Shown here: piece by piece, positions 17,996 to 27,817 of the stretch
Layout of the letters: each line of letters begins with the position of its first letter
Position numbering within the stretch: position 1 is the first letter of the stretch
Translations under genes and position numbers: made by a program
Notes under the pieces: generated by a model
What the model was told of the DNA's origin: nothing
What the model saw: only the letters and a program-made list of their open reading frames with translations
The model's database searches: none
NCBI RefSeq assembly: GCF_004684055.1
Contig: NZ_SRIB01000003.1
Span: forward strand, 123,554 to 187,553
Source: Soehngenia longivitae
GTDB lineage: Bacteria; Bacillota; Clostridia; Tissierellales; Tissierellaceae
Direction: 5' to 3'
Length of the DNA: 64,000 nt

Positions 17996-18761
17996 AAATA
18001 AAATACATTACGAAGTAAAAATGACAAGTGAAGTTTCAAAAGAAGATGAGCTATCATTTTTAAAACTCTTCAACTTTATTTTTAACAAAAATATGAGTAG
18101 CTCATGGTTTGATTGGAAATACAGGAAAAATATTTATGGTGATTCAATTCACGTGTTTTGCTATGATGATACAAATTTAATTGGAATAAGATGTTTCTGG
18201 AGAAATGATTTAAACAATCAAATTGCTTATCAACCATGCGACACTGCTGTCTCAGAAGAATATCGCAAAATGGGGATATTTTCTCAGATGAGTAAATTAG
18301 CTCTAGAAAAAAGCAAAGGTTCTTTTATTTATAATTTTCCAAATGAAAATTCACTCCCAGGTAATTTAAAACTCGGGTGGCAAATATATAAAAAGAGGTA
18401 TTTAAGCTTAAACGTTAATAAAGGTGACTTGGACAATAAAGTAGATTATATAGATGAAGACTATTTAAAATGGAGATTTGCTAACAAACCAAACACTAAA
18501 TATTACTATTCAAGTGGAAAAGAAGTATCATATTTGCTATTAAAGAGAAAAAATGGCATTTATTACTATTTAGGGAATTTCAATCCAGCATACAATGATT
18601 ATTTTGAGAAAACAAATCTTGGAATCATCCTTAAGTATGTAGATAAAGAAACATTATTTTATAAGTTATTTAAAAAAAATAGCATTACAGTGTTCTATGA
18701 TAATAGGTTAGAAAAAAAAGATTTCCCTGCTATTCCTATGAATAAAGCAGACTATTTTTAG
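17988..18761 (+). CDS. GNAT-type acyltransferase, cell-surface polysaccharide locus
   Basis: This 257-residue protein has the GNAT-like segment QPCDTAVSEEYRKMGIFSQMSKLALE, where RKMGIFSQM is the acetyl-CoA loop, and the WFDWKYRKN motif seen in acyltransferases found in polysaccharide loci. It probably acylates a sugar or cell-wall precursor, though the acceptor is not known. The start is TTG at 17988, about nine bases after AGAGGTGA and overlapping the end of the previous gene. It is followed 14 bases later by a PIG-L deacetylase gene, which suggests that the two act on the same glycan: removal of one acyl group and addition of another. Confidence 0.75.
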   Translation: MNENKIHYEVKMTSEVSKEDELSFLKLFNFIFNKNMSSSWFDWKYRKNIYGDSIHVFCYDDTNLIGIRCFWRNDLNNQIAYQPCDTAVSEEYRKMGIFSQMSKLALEKSKGSFIYNFPNENSLPGNLKLGWQIYKKRYLSLNVNKGDLDNKVDYIDEDYLKWRFANKPNTKYYYSSGKEVSYLLLKRKNGIYYYLGNFNPAYNDYFEKTNLGIILKYVDKETLFYKLFKKNSITVFYDNRLEKKDFPAIPMNKADYF

Positions 18762-18775
18762 ATGAAGGTGATAAT

Positions 18776-19738
18776 TTGAATAAGAGTAAAATAAAAAAAA
18801 TACTCAAAAAACCAATGAGCATAGTAAATAGAATTTACACCAAATATGTATATTTTAGATGTCCTAAAAAAGACATCTACGATGTAGATCATCTTATGGA
18901 GTTAAATGATAAAGTTATTGTATTTGCGCCACATGTAGATGATGAGACAATAGGTTTAGGAGGCACTTTGTTAAAATACAAAGAGAAGTTAAGTGAAGTG
19001 TATATTGTATATATAACAGATGGAAGTGGAGCAACTACAGATTTAAACGAAGATGAGCTAATAAAAGTAAGGAAAAATGAAGCGCAAACACTTAAAGAAA
19101 TTTATGGAATTAGAGATATTATTTATCTGGATTATAAAGATTCCAAAGTGAACTATAGAGATGACAAATTAATTCGCGACATCAAAGGAGTTGTTGAAGA
19201 CTTAAACCCTACTATCATATACATGCCATTTTTAATAGACTCACATATAGATCATTACAATACTTCAATAGCTGTTTTAAAAGCATTAGAAAACATAGAT
19301 AATATTGATAAAAAAAATATAAAAATACTGTGTTATCAAGTCAATAGTCCAATCATGCCTGAACTTATAACCAATATAACAGCTCTTACTAAGGAACAAT
19401 TTGAAAACAAAAAAAGAGTTTTCAGAGTTTTTACTTCCCAATGGGCTATGGGATTTGATGTATTTATTTTACTTGATGAAAGGCAGAAAATTTATTATAA
19501 AAAAGGCGTAGCCGCAGAAGTATTTGTTAAGGCAGACCTAGATTCACTAGCTAAAGCTTCAAAATACCTTATAGAGAATAACTACAATCCTTTGGACTAT
19601 GTACAACTTAGCGGTGAATTCAATTTGATTAAAGCGTTCAGGAATAATAAGGATAAAAAGAAAGAGTTTAGCAGAAAAGTTAATGAAATTCTCTTCGGAG
19701 AGGAGGGAGGCTCTAATAAAATGAGCCATTTAACTTGA
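18776..19738 (+). CDS. PIG-L/LmbE family deacetylase
   Basis: This 320-residue protein has the family's zinc-binding motifs: FAPHVDDETIG (Asp and His ligands) and the distal DSHIDHYNT. PIG-L enzymes remove acetyl groups from N-acetyl sugars such as GlcNAc in glycan or thiol precursors. A basic N-terminal stretch has no clear signal peptide, so a cytoplasmic location is likely. The TTG start has GAAGGTGAT upstream. The gene overlaps the next one by four bases. Given the GT4-CsaB and TagA genes behind it, it may deacetylate a lipid-linked amino sugar of the secondary wall polymer. Confidence 0.85.
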   Translation: MNKSKIKKILKKPMSIVNRIYTKYVYFRCPKKDIYDVDHLMELNDKVIVFAPHVDDETIGLGGTLLKYKEKLSEVYIVYITDGSGATTDLNEDELIKVRKNEAQTLKEIYGIRDIIYLDYKDSKVNYRDDKLIRDIKGVVEDLNPTIIYMPFLIDSHIDHYNTSIAVLKALENIDNIDKKNIKILCYQVNSPIMPELITNITALTKEQFENKKRVFRVFTSQWAMGFDVFILLDERQKIYYKKGVAAEVFVKADLDSLAKASKYLIENNYNPLDYVQLSGEFNLIKAFRNNKDKKKEFSRKVNEILFGEEGGSNKMSHLT

Positions 19739-21942
19739 AAGTACTACATTTAATCAGTGGAGGAGATAGTGGAGGAGCAAAAACTCATATTATATCTCTG
19801 TTAAAAGGCTTAAGCAAATCGATAAATGTTAAATTGATATGCTTTATAGAAGATTCATTTTATCAAGATGCTCTAAAAGAGGGAATAAACATTGAAGTTT
19901 TTAGGCAAGATAAGAGATTTGATTTGTCTGTGGTTGATAGATTAGTAGCAGAAATAGAAAAAGAGAATTATGATATAATCCACTGCCATGGCGCAAGAGC
20001 TAACTTCATAGCTACATTTTTAAAAAGAAAAGTAAATAAACCATTTGTTACAACAATTCATAGTGACTATAAGCTGGATTTTAAAGACAATTTCTATAAA
20101 AGGCTAGTATACACAAATCTAAATAGGATTAGCTTGAAAAAATTCGATTATTACATCGCTGTTTCAGATACTTTTAGAAATATGTTGATAGATAGAGGCT
20201 TTAGACGAGACAAGATTTTTGTAACATATAATGGTATTGATTGTGACAAAGGAGAGCATTTTATATCTAAAGAAGATTTCTTAAATAGATATGAAATCAA
20301 ATATGATAAAGATGATGTGTTTGTGGGTATTTTAGCTAGGCTAGATAAAGTAAAAGACCACGTTACATTTTTAAAAGCTGTAAATGAGGTATTAAAAAAG
20401 CACAAAATTAAAGTCTTAATTGCTGGAGAAGGGCCTGAAAAAGAAGAAATTGAGAAAATGCTAAAGGAGTATGGCATAGAGAAAGATGTTTATTTATTAG
20501 GATATGTAAATGATGCATATTCTTTTATAAATGCAATTGACATAAATTGTTTGACTTCTGTAAGCGAGAGTTTTCCTTACACAATCCTAGAAGGAGCCAA
20601 ATTTAAAAAACCTGTAATAACAACAAATGTAGGCGGTATAAACAAACTTGTTAAAAACGGAGTAAATGGATTTCTGATAGAAGTAGGTGATTACTTAGAA
20701 TTAGCCGATAAAATAGTCTACTTAGTTGAAAATGAAGAAGAAAGGACTAAAATGGGGCAAAGACTACATGCTGATGTTTGTGAAAAGTATTCGTACAATT
20801 CTATGGCACAGAATCACATAAAGATTTATAATCATATTTTAAGCTCTTCCCCAAAAGTCCTAATGTCAGGTTATTTTGGATTTGACAACAGCGGAGATGA
20901 TGCAATACTCAAGGCCATAGTCAATGATTTGCTTGATTATGACAATGATTTAAAAATTAAAGTTTTATCTAATAACCCTGATAAGACCGAAAAAATGTGT
21001 GAAGTATTTTCTGCTAATAGATTTAAAATAAGAGAAGTTATTTCTTCAATTAAAGAAACAGACTTATTGATCAGTGGTGGAGGAAGTTTGCTGCAGGATA
21101 TAACTTCTACAAGATCCCTTTTATATTATTTAGCTTTGATGAAATTAGCGCTCATGTTTAAAAAATCAATTTTTGTATATGCAAACGGGATTGGACCTAT
21201 CAATAAGAAGATGAATAGAATTCTAACACGCAAGATTCTCAACAAAGTAGACTATATTTCATTAAGGGATAATTTATCTAAAGAATACTTAGAAGAATTG
21301 GGAGTAAAAAACAATAACATAAAAGTTACTGCAGATCCTGTATTTACACTCAAAGCAACTGATGAAAACTTAGTGAAAGATATATTAAAAAATGAAAAAA
21401 TACCAATAGACAAGCCAATCGTAGGTATTTCAATAAGAAGATGGAACGATGATCAAAAAGTGTTAACAGAATTTAAAAAGACAATAAATTATCTGATAAA
21501 CACTAAACAAGTAAATGTCATTTTAATACCAATGCATTTTAAGGAAGATATCGAAATAAGCAATCGCTTATTAGAATTGACAAATTTAGAAGGATGCTTT
21601 ATCCTTAGAAATGAATATCCTGTAGAAAATATATTAAGCATAATTAAAAAAATGGACTTAATCATATCCATGAGATTGCATACTTTGATATATGCAGCAT
21701 CTCAAGTAACGCCCATGATTGGCGTTGTTTATGATCCAAAAGTAGAAGGATTTTTGAAGGAAATGGAGTATGATTATTATGTCGATTTAAAAGACATAAA
21801 ATCAGAATATCTAATTGATTATATCGAAGAAATATACACTAATAAACAAACAATAGTAAACAAACTGTCAGAAAAAAGGGAAGATTTAATGAAATTATCT
21901 AAAGAAAATGTTGAATTAGTCTACAGCTTGTTGGGAAGGTGA
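19735..21942 (+). CDS. csaB: Glycosyltransferase family 4 fused to CsaB-type polysaccharide pyruvyl transferase
   Basis: The 735-residue protein is a two-domain fusion. Residues 1-370 are a GT-B glycosyltransferase: GGDSGGAKTHI near the N-terminus, GILARLDKVKDHVTFLKA, and the E-x7-E motif SESFPYTILEG at 277-287. Residues 371-735 are a CsaB/WcaK pyruvyl transferase: SGYFGFDNSGDDAIL at 378-392, LISGGGSLLQD, YANGIGPI and SMRLHTLIYA. CsaB adds ketal-linked pyruvate to the wall polymer that holds SLH-domain proteins. The start must be TTG at 19735 because a stop codon lies six codons upstream; a strong purine-rich site is about 25 bases upstream, so initiation is probably coupled to the previous gene. 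Confidence 0.9.
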   Translation: MKVLHLISGGDSGGAKTHIISLLKGLSKSINVKLICFIEDSFYQDALKEGINIEVFRQDKRFDLSVVDRLVAEIEKENYDIIHCHGARANFIATFLKRKVNKPFVTTIHSDYKLDFKDNFYKRLVYTNLNRISLKKFDYYIAVSDTFRNMLIDRGFRRDKIFVTYNGIDCDKGEHFISKEDFLNRYEIKYDKDDVFVGILARLDKVKDHVTFLKAVNEVLKKHKIKVLIAGEGPEKEEIEKMLKEYGIEKDVYLLGYVNDAYSFINAIDINCLTSVSESFPYTILEGAKFKKPVITTNVGGINKLVKNGVNGFLIEVGDYLELADKIVYLVENEEERTKMGQRLHADVCEKYSYNSMAQNHIKIYNHILSSSPKVLMSGYFGFDNSGDDAILKAIVNDLLDYDNDLKIKVLSNNPDKTEKMCEVFSANRFKIREVISSIKETDLLISGGGSLLQDITSTRSLLYYLALMKLALMFKKSIFVYANGIGPINKKMNRILTRKILNKVDYISLRDNLSKEYLEELGVKNNNIKVTADPVFTLKATDENLVKDILKNEKIPIDKPIVGISIRRWNDDQKVLTEFKKTINYLINTKQVNVILIPMHFKEDIEISNRLLELTNLEGCFILRNEYPVENILSIIKKMDLIISMRLHTLIYAASQVTPMIGVVYDPKVEGFLKEMEYDYYVDLKDIKSEYLIDYIEEIYTNKQTIVNKLSEKREDLMKLSKENVELVYSLLGR

Positions 21943-21946
21943 ATGG

Positions 21947-22711
21947 ATGAGAAAAGTAAATTTCTTTGGAATAAATGTTGAAAATACAACTCTAGAGGAT
22001 ATCAGCAAAGATTTAGAAAATGCATTGTTAAACAAGAAAAAAACAACTGTATTCACGCCAAATACTGAAATAGTTATGATGGCAAAGAAAGACGAAAGTT
22101 TAATCAAATTAATAAACTCTGCTGTCCATGTTATACCAGATGGAATAGGTTTAATCTATGGAGCCAAGTTAAAAAACATAGAATTAAAAGAAAGAGTCAC
22201 CGGCTATGATACATCCATAAAATTATTAGAAATTGCTAATAAACATGGCTTAGGGCTATATCTTCTAGGGGGAAAAGCTGGAGTAAGTAAAGACGCATTT
22301 GAAAACATATTAAAAAAATATCCCAATATCAGATTGTGTGGGTATCATCATGGATATTTTAGTGGTTCACACACAGGAAATGATAATTCTTTAGAAGAAC
22401 AAGAAGTAATTGAAGACATAAATAGATCTAAACCTGATATAATATTTGTTGGATTTGGATTTCCTAAACAAGAAATATGGATAGATAAAAACAAGGATAA
22501 GATTAATGCTACAGTTTTGATAGGAAATGGCGGAGTGATTGATGTACTCTCAGGGAGAGTAAATAGAGCGCCTGACATATTTATTAAATTAAATTTAGAA
22601 TGGTTTTATAGATTAATTAAAAACCCTTCTAGAATAAAGAGACAAATATACTTACCCATGTTTTTAATTAAGGTAATATTTGATAAAAACGCTATAAACG
22701 AGTTAAATTAG
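21947..22711 (+). CDS. tagA: TagA/WecG/CpsF family glycosyltransferase
   Basis: This 254-residue GT26 enzyme has the family motifs TPNTEIVMMAK, PDGIGLIYGAK with the catalytic Asp, ERVTGYD, LLGGKAGV and VGFGFPKQEIWI. TagA adds N-acetylmannosamine to undecaprenyl-linked GlcNAc, the linkage-unit step in wall teichoic acid and secondary wall polymers. It starts four bases after the csaB fusion and is the last gene of the block. Together they form the classic CsaB-TagA pair linked with pyruvylated wall polymer in SLH-bearing Firmicutes. Confidence 0.93.
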   Translation: MRKVNFFGINVENTTLEDISKDLENALLNKKKTTVFTPNTEIVMMAKKDESLIKLINSAVHVIPDGIGLIYGAKLKNIELKERVTGYDTSIKLLEIANKHGLGLYLLGGKAGVSKDAFENILKKYPNIRLCGYHHGYFSGSHTGNDNSLEEQEVIEDINRSKPDIIFVGFGFPKQEIWIDKNKDKINATVLIGNGGVIDVLSGRVNRAPDIFIKLNLEWFYRLIKNPSRIKRQIYLPMFLIKVIFDKNAINELN

Positions 22712-22722
22712 GAGGAGATTTT

Positions 22723-24696
22723 ATGAATATTGACCAACTTTGTGTAAATACAGTTAGAATGCTAGCAGTAGAGGCTGTTGAAAAATCAAAATCTGGGCAT
22801 CCTGGCATGCCTTTAGGTGCAGCGTCTATGGCATATACTTTGTGGGCGAAGGTCATGAATCACAATGGAAAAAATCCGAATTGGATAAATAGAGATAGAT
22901 TTGTTTTATCAGCAGGTCATGGATCGATGTTATTATACTCATTACTACATTTGTTTGATTATGGATTAACCATTGATGATTTGAAGAATTTTAGGCAATT
23001 AGATAGTTTAACACCAGGGCACCCTGAATATGGCCATACCAAAGGGGTAGAGGCTACCACTGGGCCATTAGGCCAAGGAATATCGATGGCTGTAGGAATG
23101 GCAATCGCTGAGACTCATTTATCTAAAATATTTAATAGAGATAAATTCAATATAATTGACCATTACACATATGTAATAGCTGGAGATGGAGATTTGATGG
23201 AAGGTGTAAGCAATGAAGCATCTTCTTTAGCAGGGGCATTGAAACTCGGAAAGTTGATAGTACTGTATGATTCGAACTCAATTTCAATAGAAGGCAGTAC
23301 TGATATTGCTTTTACAGAAAACGTCAGAAAAAGATATGAGGCATTAGGTTGGGAAACACTTTATGTCGAAGACGGAAATGACTTAAAAGCAATAGAAAAA
23401 GCTATATTACAGGCAAAGAAAAATTTGAACCAACCTACATTAATTGAGATAAGAACTCACATTGGTTACGGCACAGAGAAACAAGACAGTGCATCTGCTC
23501 ATGGAGAACCATTGGGAGAACACAATATAGAACTGCTTAAGAAAAACTTAAATTGGGAATATAAAGCATTTGAAGTGCCTGATGAAGTTAAAAGTCATTT
23601 AAAGGAAGTATGTGTTAACTTAGAAAACAAGGAAAAAGAATGGAATGAGATGTATAAAAAATACATGGATGTATATCCAGAGTTAGCTAAAGAGTTAAAA
23701 GCTTGGATTAATAAAGATATACCTGTTAATTATCTAGACTCAGATGATTTTTGGAATTTTGAAAAAGATTTATCGACAAGGGAAGCGTCAGGAGTATTGA
23801 TTAACAGATTAGCTGAAGTTATTCCAAATTTAATTGGAGGCTCTGCAGATCTATCACCATCTACAAAGACGTATATGAAAAACAGAAAAGATTTCTCTAG
23901 CGAAGATTACACTGGCTCAAATATTCACTTTGGAGTAAGAGAACATGCGATGGGAGCGATATTAAATGGACTTTCTTTACATGGGGGAGTTAGACCATTT
24001 GGGGCTACATTCTTCATATTCTCTGATTATATGAAACCTGCAATGAGGCTATCGTCAATGATGAAACAACCTGTCACCTATGTATTGACTCACGATAGTA
24101 TAGGAGTGGGAGAAGATGGTCCAACTCATCAACCTATTGAACAACTAACTGTGTTTAGAGCACAACCCAATTTTATAATTTTTAGACCATGTGATGCAAG
24201 AGAAACTGCTGCTGGATGGTATACAGCAATAAAATCCACAGAAACTCCTGTTGGACTAGTTCTTTCTAGACAAACACTTCCTTTGTTAAGTGGAACAGGG
24301 AAAGATGCATTAAAGGGAGGATATATCTTAAGAAAAGAAACTAAAAAACTGAAATTGATATTGTTAGCTACAGGTTCTGAATTGAATTTAATTTATAAAG
24401 CAAGTGAAATATTAGAAGAAAAAGGTATCGGAACAAGAGTGGTAAGCATGCCTTCATTCGAGTTGTTTGAAATGCAAGATGATGATTACAAACAAAAAGT
24501 CCTACCTTCTAATGTAAGAGCTAGAATTGCTGTAGAAGCGGGATCATCTTTAAGCTGGTATAAATACGTCGGCTTAGATGGAAGAATCGTTTCTATCGAT
24601 AGTTTTGGAGCTTCTGCACCTGCTAACAAACTTTTTGATAAATTTGGACTTAGTGTTGAAAAAATAGTAGAAAATGCACTAGACTTAATTAATTAA
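22723..24696 (+). CDS. tkt: Transketolase
   Basis: This 657-residue single-chain transketolase transfers two-carbon units in the pentose phosphate pathway with thiamine pyrophosphate. Motifs include KSGHPGMPLGAA, GHTKGVEATTGPLGQG, the ThDP/Mg motif GDGDLMEG, and the C-terminal VGEDGPTHQPIEQL and RPCDARE segments. Length is normal. AGGAGG precedes the ATG. It follows tagA by only 11 bases but belongs to central metabolism, so the close spacing may be read-through rather than shared function. A hairpin follows it. Confidence 0.96.
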   Translation: MNIDQLCVNTVRMLAVEAVEKSKSGHPGMPLGAASMAYTLWAKVMNHNGKNPNWINRDRFVLSAGHGSMLLYSLLHLFDYGLTIDDLKNFRQLDSLTPGHPEYGHTKGVEATTGPLGQGISMAVGMAIAETHLSKIFNRDKFNIIDHYTYVIAGDGDLMEGVSNEASSLAGALKLGKLIVLYDSNSISIEGSTDIAFTENVRKRYEALGWETLYVEDGNDLKAIEKAILQAKKNLNQPTLIEIRTHIGYGTEKQDSASAHGEPLGEHNIELLKKNLNWEYKAFEVPDEVKSHLKEVCVNLENKEKEWNEMYKKYMDVYPELAKELKAWINKDIPVNYLDSDDFWNFEKDLSTREASGVLINRLAEVIPNLIGGSADLSPSTKTYMKNRKDFSSEDYTGSNIHFGVREHAMGAILNGLSLHGGVRPFGATFFIFSDYMKPAMRLSSMMKQPVTYVLTHDSIGVGEDGPTHQPIEQLTVFRAQPNFIIFRPCDARETAAGWYTAIKSTETPVGLVLSRQTLPLLSGTGKDALKGGYILRKETKKLKLILLATGSELNLIYKASEILEEKGIGTRVVSMPSFELFEMQDDDYKQKVLPSNVRARIAVEAGSSLSWYKYVGLDGRIVSIDSFGASAPANKLFDKFGLSVEKIVENALDLIN

Positions 24697-24719
24697 GGGG
24701 GAGCCAATTGGCTTCCTCT
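24697..24719 (+). terminator. Weak hairpin after transketolase
   Basis: GGGAGCC pairs with GGCTTCC with one G-T pair around a 4-base AATT loop, directly after the stop codon. The tail is TCTATT, so termination would be weak. Confidence 0.45.
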
Positions 24720-24786
24720 ATTGATGTGTAAATTTATATTTAATATTTCAAATAAATGTGTTATATTAAATATTCGGAGGATAGTT

Positions 24787-25608
24787 ATGAATATAAAATT
24801 AGTTGCCATAGATATGGATGGTACATTATTAAACGATTATGGGGAAGTAAGTGATGCAACAATTGAAGCATTAAAAGCTGCTCAAAGGAAAAATGTGGAA
24901 ATTGTCATTTCTACAGGCAGAGTTTTGAAATCAGCTCTTTATTTTGCAGAAAAATTGGGGTTAAAGAGCTATACAATAGCTTCAAATGGCGCAATTATAG
25001 CTGATAGAGATTTGAATATTATTTATAATTCGCCGATAGACAACCAAACGATCAAAACTGTTGTCGAAGTAGCAGAACAAGAGAATATTTACTTTCATTT
25101 TTACAATGAAAACACTTATTTCTCAAATAAATATATAAGTGAAATAGATAAGTATTACAATTCATCTAAAGAGAGATTAAAGGGTCAGAACATTAACTTT
25201 GAGCTCTTTGATGATATAGATGAAATAATTAACCGAAAAGACTTAAATATTTACAAATTTTTATTCATTGATGATGATTTGAATAAATTAAATAAAGTAA
25301 GAGACAGATTAAGAGAAATAGAAGGGGTTAATATATCAAAAAGTGGGTTCAATAATATTGAACTAACCAGAAGTGATGTATCGAAAGGACAGGCATTGCA
25401 ATATGTTTCAAATTTGCTTGGAATTGATAGATCAGAGATCATGTCAATAGGAGACAATGACAATGATATTTCTATGCTAGAGAAAGCTGGTATTTCAGTA
25501 GCCATGGGCAATGCAGAAAGAGCAATAAAAGAAATTGCTGACTTCGTGACAAAAACAAACAATGAAGACGGAGTAGCATATGCATTTAGGAAATTTATAT
25601 TAGAATAG
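24787..25608 (+). CDS. Cof-type HAD phosphatase
   Basis: This 273-residue protein is a HAD-superfamily IIB (Cof) hydrolase. Motif I is IDMDGTLL near the N-terminus, motif II STGR, and motif IV MSIGDNDNDISML. A central cap domain fits the subfamily, whose members dephosphorylate sugar phosphates or PLP/FMN-type cofactors. The start is the ATG at 24787 with GGAGG four to six bases before it; a longer frame from 24721 has no ribosome site. The neighbours (transketolase and trmL) do not identify the substrate. Confidence 0.88.
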   Translation: MNIKLVAIDMDGTLLNDYGEVSDATIEALKAAQRKNVEIVISTGRVLKSALYFAEKLGLKSYTIASNGAIIADRDLNIIYNSPIDNQTIKTVVEVAEQENIYFHFYNENTYFSNKYISEIDKYYNSSKERLKGQNINFELFDDIDEIINRKDLNIYKFLFIDDDLNKLNKVRDRLREIEGVNISKSGFNNIELTRSDVSKGQALQYVSNLLGIDRSEIMSIGDNDNDISMLEKAGISVAMGNAERAIKEIADFVTKTNNEDGVAYAFRKFILE

Positions 25609-25616
25609 GTGATAAA

Positions 25617-26084
25617 ATGGCATTAAATATAGTGTTAGTTGAGCCAGAAATACCTCAAAATACTGGCAATATATCAAGAACTTGTGCTATTACTAAAACA
25701 AGACTTCATCTTGTCAAACCACTTGGCTTTTCTGTTGACGATAAGCACTTAAAAAGGGCAGGACTTGATTACTGGGATCTACTCGATGTATTTTACTATG
25801 ATAGTTTTCAAGAATGCATTGAAAAGTTTAACGACTATCCTTTTTATTATTCTACAACTAAAGCAAAAAAAATTTATACAGATTTTAAATATGAGGATGA
25901 ATCTTTCTTTGTTTTCGGAAAAGAGACAAAAGGGTTGCCAGAGGACTTAATATACAAAAATATAGATAAAGCAATAAGGATACCTATGAGAGGTGATTTA
26001 AAAAGATCACTAAATTTATCTAATTCTGTAAATATTATTTTGTATGAAGCGCTAAGACAGTTAGGTTTTCCTGGATTAGTGTAG
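25617..26084 (+). CDS. trmL: tRNA (cytidine/uridine-34-2'-O)-methyltransferase
   Basis: This 155-residue SPOUT methyltransferase has motifs PEIPQNTGNISRTC, HLVKPLGFS with the following KHLKRAGLDYWD, FVFGKETKGLP and IRIPMRGDLKRSLNLSNS, matching TrmL (YibK). It methylates the ribose of the wobble base in certain tRNA-Leu. The SAM-binding knot is in the C-terminal half. AGGTGA lies before the ATG, eight bases after the HAD gene, so the two genes are likely co-transcribed. Confidence 0.94.
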   Translation: MALNIVLVEPEIPQNTGNISRTCAITKTRLHLVKPLGFSVDDKHLKRAGLDYWDLLDVFYYDSFQECIEKFNDYPFYYSTTKAKKIYTDFKYEDESFFVFGKETKGLPEDLIYKNIDKAIRIPMRGDLKRSLNLSNSVNIILYEALRQLGFPGLV

Positions 26085-26115
26085 AATAAAACTAAAAAAG
26101 GAGGATACAAATATT

Positions 26116-27723
26116 ATGAGTTTAATAATCCCTGTTCTTGGGGGATTGGGTATGTTTTTATATGGCATGACTATGATGGGCAGTGGATTAGAGAAAGCAG
26201 CAGGAAATAGGCTTAAATCAATCATAGAAGCGCTAACCACCAATAGACTTATGGGAGTTTTAGTCGGTACAGTTGTAACTATGATTATTCAAAGCAGCAG
26301 TGCTACAACTGTAATGGTAATTGGATTTGTTAATGCTGGTCTTATGACTCTACCGCAAGCTGTTGGAGTAATAATGGGAGCAAACATTGGCACAACCATA
26401 ACAGCTCAATTGATTGCATTTGATTTAGAGTTTATAGCACCGATTGCAGTAGCTGTTGGGGTTGCAATTTGGATGGCAGCTAAAAATAAAAGTGCAAAAT
26501 CATATGCTGAAATTTTGATTGGATTTGGGATACTTTTTATTGGCATGGGGATGATGAGTGATGGATTAAAACCATTTGCTGAATTGCCTGCTTTCACAAG
26601 AATAATCACCAGCCTAAACAATCCAATACTGGGGATGTTAGTAGGATTAGGTATTACGACATTGGTTCAAAGTAGCTCTGCGTCAATCGGATTGTTAGAA
26701 GCTTTAGCAAAACAAGGATTAGTCAATATTGGCATATCATTACCCATTCTTTTCGGCAGCAACATTGGTACAACAACAACGGCATTAATATCGAGTGTAG
26801 GTGCTAATAAAACAGCAAAGAGAGCTGCTGTAATTCACTTTCTATTTAATGTAGTCGGAACGATTTTTTTCATGACATTGTTGAGTTACCCAATCAAACA
26901 ATTAGTTGTATACATATCACCAAATGATGTTACAAGGCAAATTGCAAATGCTCATACACTTTTTAATGTCATAAACGTAATTTTATTGTTTCCATTTGCA
27001 AACTTACTAGTAAAAGCAGCAGAAAAATTAATTCCTGGCGAAGATGAAGTTGAAGTAACCGAAGCAATATATTTAGATAAACGTATCATACAAACTCCTT
27101 CTATAGCTCTAGCGCAAGCAAAGAAAGAGACTTTGAGAATGGGTGAATTAGTTAATGATAATATCTTATCATGCCAGAGGGTTTTAATTGAAGATAAAAT
27201 AGACGAAGTAGACTCTATTCTTGAAAAAGAACAAATAATAAATAAAATTCAAAGAGAAATAACAGATTATTTAGTCGCGCTTTCCAATGCTCCGCTATCA
27301 GACGAGCAGCATACAGACATAAATGCAATGCTTTATATAATAGGTGACATTGAAAGAGTAGGAGATCATGTAGAAAACATCACTGAACAAGCACAATTCA
27401 AATTTGAAAATAACATATATTTCACACCCAATGCTATAGATGAACTTACTTATATGTTTGAAGTTTGTAAAAAAGTATTTGAAACAGCTATGGTATCATA
27501 CAGAGATACAGATGAAAGTCTAGCTAGACAAGTACTTGCTCTAGAGGATGAAGTGGATAGACTTGAAAAACAAAATAGAGCTAATCACATTGAAAGGCTC
27601 AATCAGATGCTTTGTAGCACTGGAGCAGGAGTAGTATTTTTGGATGTAATAAGCAATTTAGAAAGAGTATCCGATCACTCAAGAAATATTGCGATGTATG
27701 TATTGGATAAATTTAAAGAATAA
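26116..27723 (+). CDS. Na+/phosphate cotransporter with PhoU-like tail (NptA/YjbB type)
   Basis: This 535-residue protein has two repeats of the Na/Pi cotransporter (SLC34-like) fold, marked by the paired QSSSATT and QSSSASI motifs, with GANIGTTIT and GSNIGTTTT. About nine hydrophobic segments occupy residues 1-310. The C-terminal 200 residues are a PhoU-like helical domain (IIGDIERVGDHVENI and LERVSDHSRNIA). The family imports phosphate with Na+. AAAGGAGGATAC precedes the ATG. It lies upstream of the glycine operon, which has its own promoter. Confidence 0.92.
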   Translation: MSLIIPVLGGLGMFLYGMTMMGSGLEKAAGNRLKSIIEALTTNRLMGVLVGTVVTMIIQSSSATTVMVIGFVNAGLMTLPQAVGVIMGANIGTTITAQLIAFDLEFIAPIAVAVGVAIWMAAKNKSAKSYAEILIGFGILFIGMGMMSDGLKPFAELPAFTRIITSLNNPILGMLVGLGITTLVQSSSASIGLLEALAKQGLVNIGISLPILFGSNIGTTTTALISSVGANKTAKRAAVIHFLFNVVGTIFFMTLLSYPIKQLVVYISPNDVTRQIANAHTLFNVINVILLFPFANLLVKAAEKLIPGEDEVEVTEAIYLDKRIIQTPSIALAQAKKETLRMGELVNDNILSCQRVLIEDKIDEVDSILEKEQIINKIQREITDYLVALSNAPLSDEQHTDINAMLYIIGDIERVGDHVENITEQAQFKFENNIYFTPNAIDELTYMFEVCKKVFETAMVSYRDTDESLARQVLALEDEVDRLEKQNRANHIERLNQMLCSTGAGVVFLDVISNLERVSDHSRNIAMYVLDKFKE

Positions 27724-27735
27724 AAAAATTTTATA

Positions 27736-27764
27736 TTGAATTATTTAATATAGTAAGTTATAAT
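27736..27764 (+). promoter_or_regulatory. Sigma-A promoter of the glycine reductase operon
   Basis: TTGAAT (27736-27741), a 17-base spacer and TATAAT (27759-27764) lie about 55 bases before the riboswitch. Confidence 0.75.
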
Positions 27765-27817
27765 TAAAGCGAAGAAAAGTTGTTAATTTAGTAACAAAAT
27801 TTAATAGTTTCGATTCT

